Shown: piece after piece, positions 30,539 through 45,500 of the stretch | Layout: each line of letters begins with the position of its first letter | Numbering within the stretch: position 1 is the first letter of the stretch | Assembly: GCA_964019165.1 (NCBI GenBank) | Contig: OZ025270.1 | Span: 8,646,186 to 8,710,185, forward strand | Direction of reading: 5' to 3' | Length of the DNA: 64,000 nucleotides | From: Mastigias papua | Lineage: Eukaryota; Cnidaria; Scyphozoa; Rhizostomeae; Mastigiidae | Position numbers and translations under genes: made by a program | The notes under the pieces: generated by a model | The model's database searches: none | Told to the model about the DNA's origin: nothing | Seen by the model: only the letters and a program-made list of their open reading frames with translations

Positions 30539-33500
30539 ATGAAGGCACTTTGTGCTGCAGGCAAAAGCCAAGAGCTGAACTGTTGTGGCAATATTGAATC
30601 AACATCGTGCTGTAACGATACTTTCTTGCCGAAGCTCCAATCCGCAAAACAATCTGAAGTAAAGTCGGTCTTTGCCGGACCAAGCTTTAGCGTTGACATA
30701 GAATTTAAAGATGTATCCTACGCTGTAAAAATCAAAGGACGTGGTGAGATCAATATAATTTTGTTTTATTCATTGTCTTAGGTTTTTCGGCTGTAGAGTA
30801 ACTGCTTGTTATAGAAGTGTATCTGTCTGCCTGTCAAGTTGTATCGTGATTTGCACATGTTTTTACAAATTTGAGTTTACTTGAGATGATTGATTGGGAG
30901 CTCGTTTTTGTTAGAAAAAACACTGTCTAGATGTGTTAGTAGTAGCCACATTGTGTACAGACACTTCAAGAAATAGAGAGCCACTTGGTATCTGGTCAAT
31001 GGGATTTTCAGGTCTAACTTCCTTGGTCAACCAGCTTAGGGAACTCATCTAGTCTTAAACTTAAAACATCGAGAAGAATGAATAGAAGGTGCACATGATG
31101 TAATCTGAGAGGAGATCTGTGCTGTTTTATGAACAGTCCCCATACATAACCTTTGAGATTTGTTGACTTGGAAGAATTGGACTAATCCTTGTTTGGAAAC
31201 TAAGAGACACCACAAGTTGCTCCTTGGTGAGTCCTCTGACTCACTAATGACTGAAGTGTTTGGAGACAGATTTCTTTCATATTCTGACCAACAACCAAAG
31301 TGACTTATTTGTATGAATTGGCTACTTGTCATTCAACTTTGATCTAGTAGGATTATTTACTGGATCATTTTATCTAATAGCATGCTGAAAATATGACTTT
31401 TCAGTCATATCTTCCTCTCCCACACAGCTATGACTGGATTATAATGTAGAGTCATGTCCAGTTACTCCCCTCTGGCTTTATTACAGGTATTAAACTATTT
31501 CTAAACAGTAGGAGTTGACAGCAGGACTGATTTTGGATATGCAAGCTAGTAAACTATCATAGAGCATTTTTATGAATACTCTTTGGTACTTTGTCATGTG
31601 AAGGCCAGGAGATTTGAACATTGGCAAATAGTATTTTGGAAAATTGCATAATCCCATCCAATTATCTGGAACAAATCTCTGAAAGGCATTCATCTTTACC
31701 AATGTTTGAAAATAGCACTTAATTTGTCAGGAAAGTATCCACATTGTCTCATGTTGTAGCTTGCTTTTTGGGAGGTGCTTATGTAATGATCTCTAATGAC
31801 ATAATTGGGAATGGATATAATTACTGTTGGAGATTTATTTTTATTGCCACCAACCCACTTATCTGGTGTGTATTTCTTAGATCATATCATATTTGAACAG
31901 ATATGCTTAAACCTGTCTTTCATGATTGTTGTTACAGGAAACTGGCTATTCAGTTCAGAAGACAAACTAGGTTGGCAGTTTTACACCAAATATCTCAAAA
32001 CAGGCTGCCTGACAGTTTGGTTTTGATACTTGTTAATGATCATGCCAGTTATTTCTTTGGAGATGATATCCTGGCCTTATCATGCTGTCATATTTCATTA
32101 TCTGAGATGCTGTTGTCTACTGACCTTGAATATTTCATTGTCCCATAAAGATTTTGAATAGTTTGAAATGCAGCAATTTGGCTCCTCTCAATGCCAATAC
32201 TTGTTGATAATTAGAGATAGGATGTGAAATTTCAGTCCATGATCGACTGTCATAAATCATTTTGATAAGTTTTAAATGATTTGCAACTAATACTAGGTGT
32301 ATATAATTTCTAAATTTAATGCTAAATGCCTTTGTTCATATGACTCTAGTGTCAAAGCATTACTTCTGAAACTTTCAATCAGCTTTAATCAAAAAGCCCA
32401 CACAATTTTGATTTTGATCAGAATCACAAATTGCATTAAACTTGCTAACTTTTTATTATTAATTTGATTGATTGGCTGATTCATTGACTAATTGATTTAT
32501 TTATTGTGTTTTGGTTGATCAGAAGCTTAAGCCTCTCTTCCTATGCCCACAACTCTTGTTTTGCCAACTGTTGATGTAAAATCTTGCCTTTTCAAAGCAT
32601 GACTTGTTCATTTCTGCAAATGTGGCTTGGCTCATTGGCCAAATTGTTGGACCATATGGCTCTGAACAGAATACTTGTACAAATGCCTGTCTTTTGATTT
32701 CTATGAAAATGAGTCTACCCAGTACTTGTAATCAGTAGGAATTGGCGGATGTTGTTGTCAATAAATTAAGTCCTTTAGTTTTGTTGAGAAAAGAGTAGAG
32801 TGTTATTTTCCGCTTTTTGGTGGTTGAATTTGTGACTCCAGTTTGAGATTAGTACTCTCCACTAGCTGTGCACACTGAATGGAAGCTCTCCAGAAGTTAT
32901 ATTGGCAATGGCATGGCTACTGCATGTCAACATTAAGACAGAATTATGAGAAAGGTCTGGTCAGGCCATAGAATAAATGTTTCTTTGGCAGTTTAATCTC
33001 AGCTTTCTCAAAAGCCCCTCATTGATTGGTTTGATTTGATAGTTAAGTTTGCCAATGAAATTGGCATGTATTAAGTGAACTATAATGTATAGCTAGCAGG
33101 GTGTTATTCAACACCACCAGGTTACATGACACAATTTGTCAGCTAGCTGCTGCAAAGGAACTTCTAATATGAGCTTCTAGTACGCTCATTTGGTTCCCAA
33201 TTGAATAAGAATTACTTTTATGTGTTGAAGTGGTGTTGTACAGTTGCAGATATTTTGTGAAGTTGATTCTGTTCCCAAGACTATCTGTTATATTCTGGCT
33301 TCTGAATGTTTTATCATCTAACAATATAATGAATTGTGCAGCTTTGAACATATTTTTATAACCATAAGGCTTCATTCTCCTTTGTGTTAGTAATTTTTGT
33401 CTTTGCTGGTATTTTACTAAGAAGGTAATTCTTGAACTAACAGTCTTACAGTCCTGCCCCAAATAAATTAAACTGATGATTGACACTTTTAGTAAATTTT

Positions 33501-36500
33501 TCCTTTACATTGGGCCTTAAAAATTAGTTAATTACATGCACCAAGTAAGATATATCATCACTTGATTTGAATTTGCACCAAATGACCCATGGTTATGACC
33601 TAAACTATTAAAAGTCTTCACATTCTTTGAGAACAATGAGCCTCTCAAATTCAATCTATTATTATTTGCTGCAGTATAGTGCTCAAAGAAAGCGGTGTTT
33701 TAGCAATTTAATAGGACTGTAGAATAACACAGAACTAGAAAATCAAATTTATTTGCAAATTATATTCAGATTTTTTATTGAATTGTAGTAAGTATTAGGT
33801 TTGTTGTATTTTAGAGTCTAAAGTTATACTGAACAATGTTAGTGGAAAATTTGAGAGTGAGGAGCTTACGGCAGTTATTGGACCTTCTGGTAAATAAGTA
33901 TTTGTTTGCTATTGATTTCTTTGTTATCTATTCTTTTCAATTGTTTGTTGATCCCTTTTTTGTCAAACTGTGCCATATCCCTTTAGGTCAATAGAGGTTA
34001 TCTACGCTTCATCCTAAGGTCTTAAGGTTTTTTATACTGTCAAGGATATGAACTGAGAAGTTTAGACACCATGTGATATTTGTCTAGGATTTCATCTTTG
34101 CCACTAGTAGTTTGACCCTTATGTCTTGTCCCAAATCTTAATTATTGTTGTGTAACTATGGAGACTTCTGTCTTTGCTTGTGAATTTAGTTATTGTTTAT
34201 AGGATAAAAGCGTTGATGGGATGTCGTGCTTGTTTTTATGCTATATAACAGTTCTTTATCGTACCTTGCTTATTCCCGTTGTACTGAGAACGGCGATTCG
34301 TAACAAGAGGCCTCTCGCATTATGTTGCTTATTTTGTTTCAACCTCAGATGGCGTGACTTGACAGTGTCAAGTAAATGTTTTACATTCTAACGAAGATCT
34401 ATGTTTGATGTTAATTTGTCAACCTAGTGTAGAATGTTTCAGTATATGATATATAGTATTTTGATCATGGCACAATAGCAAGCGTTTGTAAAGAAGAAAG
34501 TTTCACTGTTGTGGTTACTGTTCATAACAAGGAAACGAATGATAGAGCAATACTTTTGAGTACGTTTGATTTCAAACGAAGATTTGAATTAACCAAATTC
34601 GAAGCTTGCATAACGATGATGAATGCATAGAACAAAAGCAGCGTGTGGGCTGTATTGGTTTGTTGTTTAAGGAAGGAAATGCCTGCATTTGCTAGCTGGA
34701 TGGTAAAAATTACGTGAAATCGACATTGATCTCAGTATTTCATAGAAATAGTGCCGCGCGACCCATACATGTTCATCTTTCAACATGATCTACACTCGTC
34801 CTTTATAAGAACAATTCTTTTAGAACACCAGCCTCAACAATGATGGGAAGTCAAGAACTAAGAACAATTGAACCTCAACATTTTCGAAAAAGTTAGGAAC
34901 AGCCAACCTGAACCTCAATTTTACTGGTTCTTATAAAAGATATATTGGTACTTATATAAGACTGTACTTCTTCAAGGCAGTTCTCCCTAGAGTCCCTACA
35001 GTCCTACACCCTTCTTCCTTCATCCCTAGAGCTTCTGGCCTGTTGATTATATACTCTTGGCCCGCAGTCTTAGAACCCTCTGTCGTTTACACGCCAATAA
35101 AATTTCTTGATTTTGCCTATGTGCTAGTCATTTCCTCGTTTTTCTTTTTTGGCCTCAGTGCTAATTATATCCTTTTTACCTGTGTTACAGCAGATACTCT
35201 CACCTCTCAATAGCAAACCGAAATAGAAAAAGTAAAATACGAGCTGGCCGAATCAGCTAAGCTTTTGGTGAACTTATTTCTGGTACCAGGAGAGGAGATG
35301 GAAAGAATGTGAAGGGAAATTCTTGGAATGAGAGAATTTCGAGCAGAGACGAGCAATGAAATTGTTGTAAGATCTTTTGTTTGATGATGGAGGGGAGATT
35401 AATAAGGGCGTATCGAAGTATTAGAGGCTGAAAAGTTTACCCTTTTACCGTTTGCATGGAAATTTGAAAGCAGAAAATAACTGTTTGGATAGCGTGGTTT
35501 GGACCTTGGTCATGTCCTGCGTCAACGTGGGCATCTTCTTGTTCCCAGTCCAATTTTTGATTGCGTGGATCTAGCCAGTACAAAGATCAACTACACAATA
35601 GTAGAACTTTGATTGAGTCAATGCAAGAACCTTCTCGATTGACATATCGTAGTTGGATGTGTTAAGTGTTTACTTAAATTGAATACTGGGTACCAGTTTA
35701 ACTGTTCTTTTAACAATCCTGCAATGACTTTTGCTAGTGCCGGTGTCGCTATTCATTTGTTAATCAACACCACTGTTGAACTTTTGACATGCCAGCTGAA
35801 ACTTGTACTTGTGTGACTAGCATGCAGGCCATGTTGTGGTCGGTGGCTTCAGGAGAGCCACTGCCTTGGCATATTCTGGTCAACGTATTTGCTCCCCCCT
35901 TTAAACGGTTATTTTTACAACAAAGGTTTTTCTGCCAGTATGTATTGAAACTTTCATAACTTTTTCGTGATTCCAGTGCTAAAACGACTCTCTTAGCAAG
36001 AGTATACAGGCATAACACTAAAATAAATAGACTATATCAGAGCAAATCTATGCAAATTAAGCAAAAAGATGACGGGCTTGCGTAGATATTGGAATTTCAA
36101 AATATGTATCAACTTATCAACTTTCTTAAAGTCTCAAAAATCCTGTATCGAACTTTCTTAAGGTTGTGTGCAGTCGAGCACTGGTTTCTTATAAACGAAC
36201 TTCTTACAAAAAAGTTGTATGCTCCTTTCAGCCTGACTTCTAGTACCCCATTACAGTTGTTGCCAAGTCTCAAGGCATTTTTTAATGAAGTTTAACAAGT
36301 AGGTCAGACGCATTGTAGGCCCCCAGTCCCATCTTAGCTAAGTTCGATTTTTATGCCCAAAGAAAAATTATCCAAGAGGCCCTTCGATTTTGTGTTCAAT
36401 CCACTGTTAGATTGATTTCTGACCATATGCATATTGAGAAATACAGTAGTAGTATAAAATTGCCGGAAAATTTTTTTAATTTATTGATATTTATTTTTTT

Positions 36501-39500
36501 GGGCTAGGAAGAGGGCCCGGTGGGCTGATGGCCCAGTAGTGACATTGTGAAAAGATGTCGTGCCAAGTTTATATCGGGAATTTGCTTGTGAGGATGGCGG
36601 GTGATGAAGCGAAATTGGCAGCTTTTTATTCTAGAATTTGCATTACTCAATAGGTGCTGATGAACAAACAGAAAACTTCTATACATGATAGGACAGATCC
36701 CACCGTAACATATCTGGTGCATGGCTCAGAATTCTCCTATTGAAGGGATTTGAACAGAGGTGTATCTAGATAAATTGAGTAGTATATGTGCAGCAGCAGA
36801 ATGGACGAAGTTTTTTCTCCTTGCTTTGATCCGATTGTTGGCAGGGGACTAATTTGTTGAATGCAATGCAAGTAACGTAATGTTTGGCAGTATAAATCAT
36901 GTAGATATTCAAGGCCAAGAGTGTCGAAACTACTCTTCTCCCCTTCGCATATCAAGTGCGGCCCGCCAGTCCAGGCTTTATTGGCCTGCTGCAAGCTCTG
37001 AAAGTATGACCGAGTATGGACCGATTGAAAAAGAAATCAGACCGTTATCTACCCCCTTCCTGGTGTATGCAGAAGATGTGGAAGACATTCTGCAGTTGGA
37101 ACTTATTGAACGCAGTAAAATATTTTTCTGAAGTTTCAACATCGGCTTCTCTCGCTTCATAACATCAAGATCAGAGTTTAGACAATGAAAAATTTCCTCT
37201 GATGAGATGCTACGCAGAAAGATTAATAAAATTTACTGGCTCAACATGCATTTGTAAAAAATCTCTCGTAAATCTGAAAGGGAGACTAACTGAAAACCAG
37301 AGTGATAGAAAGCTATTTTTGTGAAAACATCTGTGGCAACCACTAGGCTTTCTCCAGAACGGTCAGCAATCCCTTAGACCGACGCACATCATCAAACTAT
37401 CAATAGAGACGATTTTATTCAGGCCATAGAAATACATGCATTTCGATTTGTAGACTTAATTTGTTTCAAATTTAGGAATACATATTGTATTCACTGTCCA
37501 CGTGTTAAGATACAGTAAAAACCCTCGTAAAAGGACCACAACTTTCTAACATTGTTCAGATTCCTACACACAAAGTACGATTTTGACCTTGACTGGTTAA
37601 GCAACAAGAAAACCTGGGGTTTTCTTTCAAGAGAAAAAGAGCATTTCTCAATGCATGCCGAGCAGGACAAAATTTTTGTAATGAACCCAGAATTATTTAT
37701 TCATATGTCTTTTATAAGAACCTTTCCAGCCTAGGTCTATGAAAGGGGGGTTCTGGTATGCGGGCTTTTACCGTATTGCATATAGTTTGTGGTCCAGCTA
37801 CATGTAAGTCTTACTGCGTTTGACCCTTACTAAGAAAACTTTGGACACACCCTGTCTTAGATAGTCTATATTCCATTTAGTCAAAGTGCTGTTATTTGAG
37901 GGCCCCAATCCACATTCGATCGAAGCTTCGTTCAAGTGTATCTTTCCATATTTCTCCTTCAGTATCACCTTGCGAGAGATTAGTGTGTAGTATTCAGGAA
38001 CGACCTTTTGTTGTTTGCTCATGTCACTTAAACTGCTCTTGCACTTTTTAAGACATTCTTTCCATCTTTGCGTTGTTCATATGGTATGTTGAAGTTATTT
38101 TGAACAATTTTCCTGTTCTCTTTAGTTTTGTATGTTCATTTTTCTAGGTGCTGGAAAATCAACTCTACTGAACATTCTTGCCGGATACAAGTAAGCTATT
38201 GTTTCCTGAGACTAGAGAATTTCCTGATTTTTGACTCATCCGCACAATTTAAATTGGCAAATTACAGTTCTAAAAGTTACTTAACAGATCCTTAATTTTC
38301 CGCGCATAATTAGTACGATAAAATGATACAAACACAAGGAAAACATTGATATCTTGAATTTCACCTTTGATTTTGGCTGTAACGTAAGATCAATGAAAAA
38401 TGACAGACTCAACACAAGAATAGCAAGTCTATAAGAGTTTTGACTGCAAATGAATGGAACCAGCTTCCTAATTCTTGACTGTGTGTGTTATAAAAATTTT
38501 TCAAATTGAAAAGTTCCTTAGGGAATTTTTCTTTAGTAGTATATGCTCTTTAAATATTTCAGCATTCTACACGTAGGTTCCTTATAAAGTAGTCCCTTAT
38601 AAATATAAGCGTGTAGTGCATAGTATCAGAACATAGATGATAAAATGATAAAAATGCAAGTAGCATAATAGTATTGAATATTGAATATACCGTATTCCAT
38701 TTTACAATTGTATGTACGATAAAATTAGTCCGGTTCTAAGTAATAGAGCAAAGACAAGGCAAGTATGTAAATAAGTAAGTAGGTAATTAATGGGAGTTTA
38801 TTGACCTTGGGGACTCCTTCTTGATTGCTTGCTATTTTGCTATTCTTTACCTGCCGACTGTCAACCAACGTTAACTTACCACTGCACTGTAGTGGCGCAT
38901 AGCATTGCTTTAACTTGCCAAGGCATTTCACGTGATTTTGGGTATCATTTTTGGCATTTTCATCTCGTGTGTTGGAGAATGATTGTAGCCATTTGTTGAT
39001 CCTGTTTACTCAAACGGAATAGTATATAGTTGATCTAACGATGAATATGTCATCGAAGTTTCAAACGAAAAATGAATTTGTTTTTTGTTAAAGGAGGAAT
39101 AATGTATTAGGCCTTGTTGTTGTATCCAGTAACTATTTAGAGAGCGTATTTGTTTCTGAATGCTATTAAACGTTGATTCATATATTATCCTTTATTTATA
39201 ATATGTATTGGTCTTATAGGGAATCACCATTTTTGTATTTATTTCTCTCATATCCTCATGTCCTTTAACTTGTTTGTTTTCCAGCTCAAGCCTCGCAGAA
39301 GGGAAAATTTTGATAAATGGAATCAAGAGAGAGCCACGAAATTTCAGGAAAATATCATGCTATATTATGCAGGATGACATTTTGATGCCAAATTTAACTG
39401 TCAGCGAATCAATGATGGTAGGTCATTGAAGGTTTCATAGCGTTTTTATGATTTTCAGTACCAAAACGTTCTTGAGACTTTCTTAGCAAGAATGTTTCAG

Positions 39501-42500
39501 TTTGTGTAGGACTGCAATGTTGTACAGATAGACTGGCCCTACACAAATAGAACACTGGAATACTTAGATAAAACAGGAAATGTATATATATTCAATTCAA
39601 GTTATGATCGGCTTGCTTGAAGATTCGAATTTTAGATGTATATGAATTAATCAATTTTCTTATGTGTAAAAAGTGCAGCATTTAATTTTCCAAACTTTTT
39701 CAGCAATCGAATGCTACTCTCTTATACCACTTTCTTATAACGAAAACGTGTATGGGCTTTCGCTGTTTAGTTAGTTTTGCCCTTATTTGAAGAGTGTCTA
39801 TGTATTTTTAAGGATTTTTTCGCGGTAAATTTGGTAGTACCTAGAGAGTTGACGCAACGTGATAAATGATTAAATTAAATTTTTATATAAGAGCGATTCT
39901 AAGCCCTGAATCTTAGTTCTGTGTATAGTGTATATGACAAAGTATCATAGACTCGAAAATATTTTTTCACTTTGTTACGTGACAGTTTCGTAATATTGGC
40001 GACGCCATAGTACTGAACGAGAGGAAGGATATCCTCATGTTGATCGGCCATGGACCACTATTGATTCCTGACCTCATAAGCACATAGGGGCTTGTTCATG
40101 CTGTTCAACTTCCCTGGTATCTTATATTTATAAGAACATAGGCCCTCATTTTCAAATTTAAAATTCAAATTCAAATAGAGAAATTAAATTCTACTACAAA
40201 ATTATGCCATCAAGCATGTTTGATATTAACACCATTAAGTAGTAGGATTTTTAAGGAGCCTTCCAAGTAGATAGACTAACGAGATGATTTACAGAAAGTT
40301 TCTCATATTTCCAGCTAGTTTGTTTCATTTGATAATATGATATTTGTGTAGGTTTTTCGTATAGTCTGATCACGCAAGCGGACTTGTCCACGGGCATAGC
40401 AAACGCTTATCAGCTGCCAATTGTTTGCATCTTGGCTGGGGGTAGTGCAGGGAGTAGCAAACAAGTACTGATTCTTTACAAACCGCATAAAGCTGCATAA
40501 ATACAAACCATAGAATATTTCACGTGTTTCTTTATCTATCCCCGCAGGATAGGAAAATATTTTCATTTGAATCGTCACAGGACTGTATATAGCGAGAATT
40601 GTGATTGTCATACATTTTTCCTAGCTTTTGTCAATGTTCAAACCGCACAGTTTATCGGGTCTGAATAACACGGCCAACTTCTAATTTGCAATCTTTGCTC
40701 AACATCTGATATTTTCTTTAATGTTAAGCGCATTTTTTTCAGCAAATTCAACTATCTTGTAGAAAATATCCGATGTCGGACGCTTATGTACAGCTAGGGT
40801 CATGCCTAACTAGGGTGTGTCGCACCCTTCTCCTCATTTAGCAGAAACCGTCGCTATTTTCTGTGCTTGTCGATAAATGTTGGCATGACGATCACAGCAT
40901 GTAGGTAATTATCGTGCCTTTTTGAAACGTTTCCAACCCTCCCCTCTCAAATGTCCTTCAGCACACCATTGTGTGCAGGCCTGAATCAAATGTTTTTCTC
41001 CGGCTAGCAGAGGATGGAAATATTTATCTGGTCTTCAGTTATATGGGATTGAGCTATTTTAAGGAGTGGGAAATTTGCCAAAACCTAATCGTGTAGGGGC
41101 TTGTATACTCGGACCGGACTGAGAGATTTTTAGAAAGTTCATAGTACAGTGTAGGATGGAATGGGGCTGCAGACATGCAAGCATCAGGTTGCTAGTCAGT
41201 AATGACACAGTAGTTGGTGCTCAGTACCTTCACGATCTGCTCCACAACCATAATGCTCCTATACTGTGAGAATCAGTGATTGCTGCAGAACGGGGGCAAT
41301 GGCGATCGCCTATCTTGCCCTCAGGTCATAGGGCAGGGGGTGGGATGTGTCCTTTTAAATAGAGTTATTTATAATCATCGCAATGCTTCAGGGAATTAGT
41401 TCAAAAATTTCATTTATAAACTAACAGCTTGCGTGCATTGCTTTGGAGACATATTAACTTTGATGATGCAGTTTACTCAAAGAATTCAATGAGCATTCAG
41501 ATGGGCCATTCGTACCGTGACGGTTTTGCCAGATAGGTTGGTATTCATTTCAAATGCTTGCCAGATAGATCTTCAGCAAAGAAATGTTCTCATTTATGAT
41601 ATGGCATTAAAATCACGCTCTTACTGCCCTGTAAAAAACTGTTACCCATGTCCCTTCTTGTGCAGATGCCCCTTGGTAGCAATGCATTGTTGTATAACAT
41701 ATGTAATCGTTATACTTGCTGTGTGGATATTTTCTCATATTGTCGAAATTTCGAATGTTCTGCATTTGACAAATATTGCGAATTGCTACTGGCACTGAAT
41801 GGGGACTGGAAGATCTTGGTTGGAAAGTTGCAAAGACTTTTCAGTGAGAGAGTGCGACTTTGGACCAGTGCAGTGAATACATTCCTTATCGCTTTAATTG
41901 CAGCTAACTTCTTTTCGTTGTTTGTGTCATGCACACTTTTATAAGACTATCCAGTTTTTCGCTGAGCCTCATTATTTTTAGAATTTTTTAATTCTAAGCC
42001 TAAGAATATTCTTAAATTATTCTTAAATTTTAACGAATTTGAGCATTAATGTTTATATTGACTATATTCTTATAATAAAAATGTTGCTGAGTCACTTTCA
42101 CCGAAGAGTTGCTGAGTTGCACCATAGCACAATGATCGCCAGGCTGGATAAATGAGGCTTACACTTGTTTTGTTGCCTAAAGATAACTCAAAGAAGCAAA
42201 TTATCTAACCCTCGATGAAGCTTCACCCTGTCATTATTCTTAAATTGTTCTTAAATTTCAGCGATTTGGAGCCTTGATATTCGTATAGACTATGTACTAA
42301 ATTATCTTATTCTGCAATTCATCAAAAATCGTCGTTTCCCGCCTACAACATCAATAGACTATATTCTTATACAAGGAAAGTATGTAACAGAATTCTGGAA
42401 TTTTATGTGGATAAAGAGGGTAATCCATGTAAACGATAGGCTTCTCCTGACCTATGGCACAGAATGTCTCATTGATATACTTTTGCTTCAAGTTCGTTCA

Positions 42501-45500
42501 AAGTAGACTTTGTATGACACCAAGCGAGTTTGGAATGTGTAGAAAGTGTCAAAAATTTGTTGGTTTGCTGTTCAAGTAACCAATTTTTCCGTCAAACTCA
42601 TGTCTTTTTCTGTTTTCTTTAATCAGGTATCTGCTAATTTACATTTGAAGCGCCATCACACAGAGCAGCAGAAAAGACAAGTTGTAAGATTAATTATTAA
42701 GTTTTTGTTTTACAGTGCATTGCTATACAATACTAGGTTAAATTTATTATCCTATGACTTCTTGGCTTCCGTTAAACAAAGTAGCGTCTTTTATCTTTGA
42801 AACTATTGTTTTTACAAAGTTTGTATGAATGAATGAAATTTACTTCATAGCCTCTTTGAGACTTGATATATTAAGGCAATAGATATTGGGAAACAGAGTA
42901 CAAATATTTGATAAGCTGATAACTTATTTTGATGTCAAATTTTTATAGTATACACTCATTGGTAAAAGTTCACATTATTTTTTAATGGTTTTTAGATAGA
43001 CGAGATTCTGGGAGTTCTTGGGTTGGCTGAGACAGCAGATACTTATTTGCATGAGATATCTGGGGGTCAAAGAAAGCGACTTGCAATCGCCCTGGAATTG
43101 GTGAACAACCCCCCAGTTTTATTTCTTGATGAACCAACAAGGCATGGTTTAATATTCATGATCATCTCCTCTCTCTTTGTATTTGTTAATTTTATTATAA
43201 TTTAACTTATGTATCCAACTGTTTTGCGTATTTTAAGCAACTACGTACTTGATATGTTATCGTTTGTTTCGGTGACTAGGATAAGTTATGAATAAAGTAG
43301 AAGTATGCATTTGGAATGCTATCTCGACTTTAATCTCGACCTAGGAATTTTTATGAGATTTTTATTTGCTTTTTCAGTGGCTTGGACAGTCTGTCAGCTT
43401 TTCAGTGTATCAACTTGATGAAAACCTTAGCAAAAGGTGGCCGGACTGTTGTGTGTACGATTCACCAACCTAGTGCTAAACTGTTTGAAATGTTTGACAA
43501 AGTAAGAATTTGATGATTGTTAATTTTTCATCCCTAGTGATTTAATTTGTTGCGTATACTACTCTTTAAGTACGATATATGCAAATATGTTCAGGGTTAG
43601 TCCTATAGACAACCCAAGAATTGATTGGCTGCCAATTCTAACTTTCCATCAGAAAGAGAAACATCGGTTCGTAATTTCTACCTCAAAGCCGGAGATATTT
43701 AATTTGTGCATTATTAGCTCAAGATTTGCTGATAGTGCAAGCAAGTGCGTTTTCATTGGATCTTCCTCTTTTACTAGGCCCTTTATTTCTGCATTATTCC
43801 TCAATTGCAGCGAAGACTCTAGATCTGAGTTCATTTTTACTTGTAGTAACAGTTTGTAAGATGGACGGTGATACTTATATGTTAGTGCCCAAATTTTCAT
43901 ATTAATCATGAATTTCGGCTTGCCAAGACATAGCTTATATTTTTGTGATGATGTTTTTAGCTGTACATTCTCACGAGTGGGAGATGCATATACAGCGGAT
44001 CGTTGACAAATCTGTTACCATACATGGAAACACAGAATCTCAAATGCCCGAAATATCATAATCCGGCTGATTTCAGTACGTTATTATTTGTTATTCTGAC
44101 AAAATATCTTCTGTTCCCTTCATTTTTATTATTGTCTGAGTATTACCTTGCGGAATTATTTGATTGTGCCAAGACTGCTGTCAGCATTGAAAGGGTGCAC
44201 TTGATACCGTAAAAGAATTCTAGATCTGTACATTTTGAATTTTCACTACATATAGTGTCCTTTTTGTGAATAAACTTGATACCAGATATTTCGATAGTAT
44301 GATTTATATCAGACGTTTTCACATTACTTTCCCTTTCACAGTTACGAATTTACGAATTTTACGAATTTACGAATTTATGAATTTACGAATTTTACGAATT
44401 GTTTTCTCTTTAAAATAGTTATTGAAGTGGCCTCCGGCGAATATGGGGATGTTACTGCTCACCTGGTCAAATCTTGGAAAATTCAAGAGAAGAAATTTGA
44501 GTTGGCTGAGATGGAGAAGCAAATAAACGCACCGGAAGGGTCATACGACACAAGTTTTGTGGCTCCTGTTGTCGTCACATATTTACCTGGCAAATGTACC
44601 AGCATTACATCAAGTACTGATAGCATATTTGAAGTTGTGAGCCAAACAACTCAGGTAATTGGAGTTAAGGCCTCAGCAGAAGGGATTTGAGTAAAGTTCA
44701 ATACCTTCTCATGTCAATTCTAATGTCTGAACCTCTCACACTCACTGTTTTCTTCATTTTTTGTCAATCCACCTCAGCTCTGGTTTATTCAAATGAATTG
44801 TTTTTCTTTCAGTTCTCTGTTCTTATGAAACGTTCCATGATGTCGATTGTACGTGATCGTATGTTCACACATCTACGATTAATATCCACTATTTTTGTCG
44901 CTGTTCTCATTGGCTTACTGTACTATCGCATTGGTAACAACGGAGACAAAGTAATAAACAACACTGGTTGTCTTTTCTTCTCGATGCTGTTTCTAATGTT
45001 TATTGCCCTGATGCCTACAGTGCTCACATGTAAGTTGTGTTTTGCTCTTCCTTTTATTGTTTGTCATTCGACTTCGTTTTGGTAGGTTTTCTATTCTAGA
45101 CGTTGTAGCATATTTTGACTACCTTACATCTTCTTAAAAAACGAAATATTCACTCTAATGCATCATCTACAGCATTGATTTTCTAAGCCTATATTTGCTT
45201 GATGCAAATTCAGAATTTCTTTGGTATGAATCAATGTTACTGCTATTGCTAATTACGAGGAAATCGTATATTGTTCTTGTAACATAGACATTCCCAGTTA
45301 AGAAATTAAATCTTTGCGATCGTTTCGGATCATATGCAGATCCATCATCAGCGTATATAGATTGGGTATTTTCACTCTTACTTATAAATGGGGACACCAG
45401 ATGCGTAGAGAAAACAACTATGGTTAGAAAAGTGCCAAAGGGATAGAAGAGAGCTGGATATTAGGAATACGAACTTCATGTGGGATGAAGAAACTCAGTC

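Larger units (their letters stand above)
33890..38147 (+). other. ABCG intron 2
   Basis: A 4.3-kb phase 1 intron that splits the Walker A motif between its Gly residues (donor GTAAAT, acceptor TTTCTAG). It holds repeats at 34,793-34,964, about 35,915-36,217 and 37,513-37,773. Other parts show nothing I recognise. Confidence 0.6.

Noticed and set aside
43587..43909. Open frames of about 90 codons on both strands inside ABCG intron 7
   Set aside because: They lie wholly between two well-supported exons, show no known domain and overlap each other on opposite strands.
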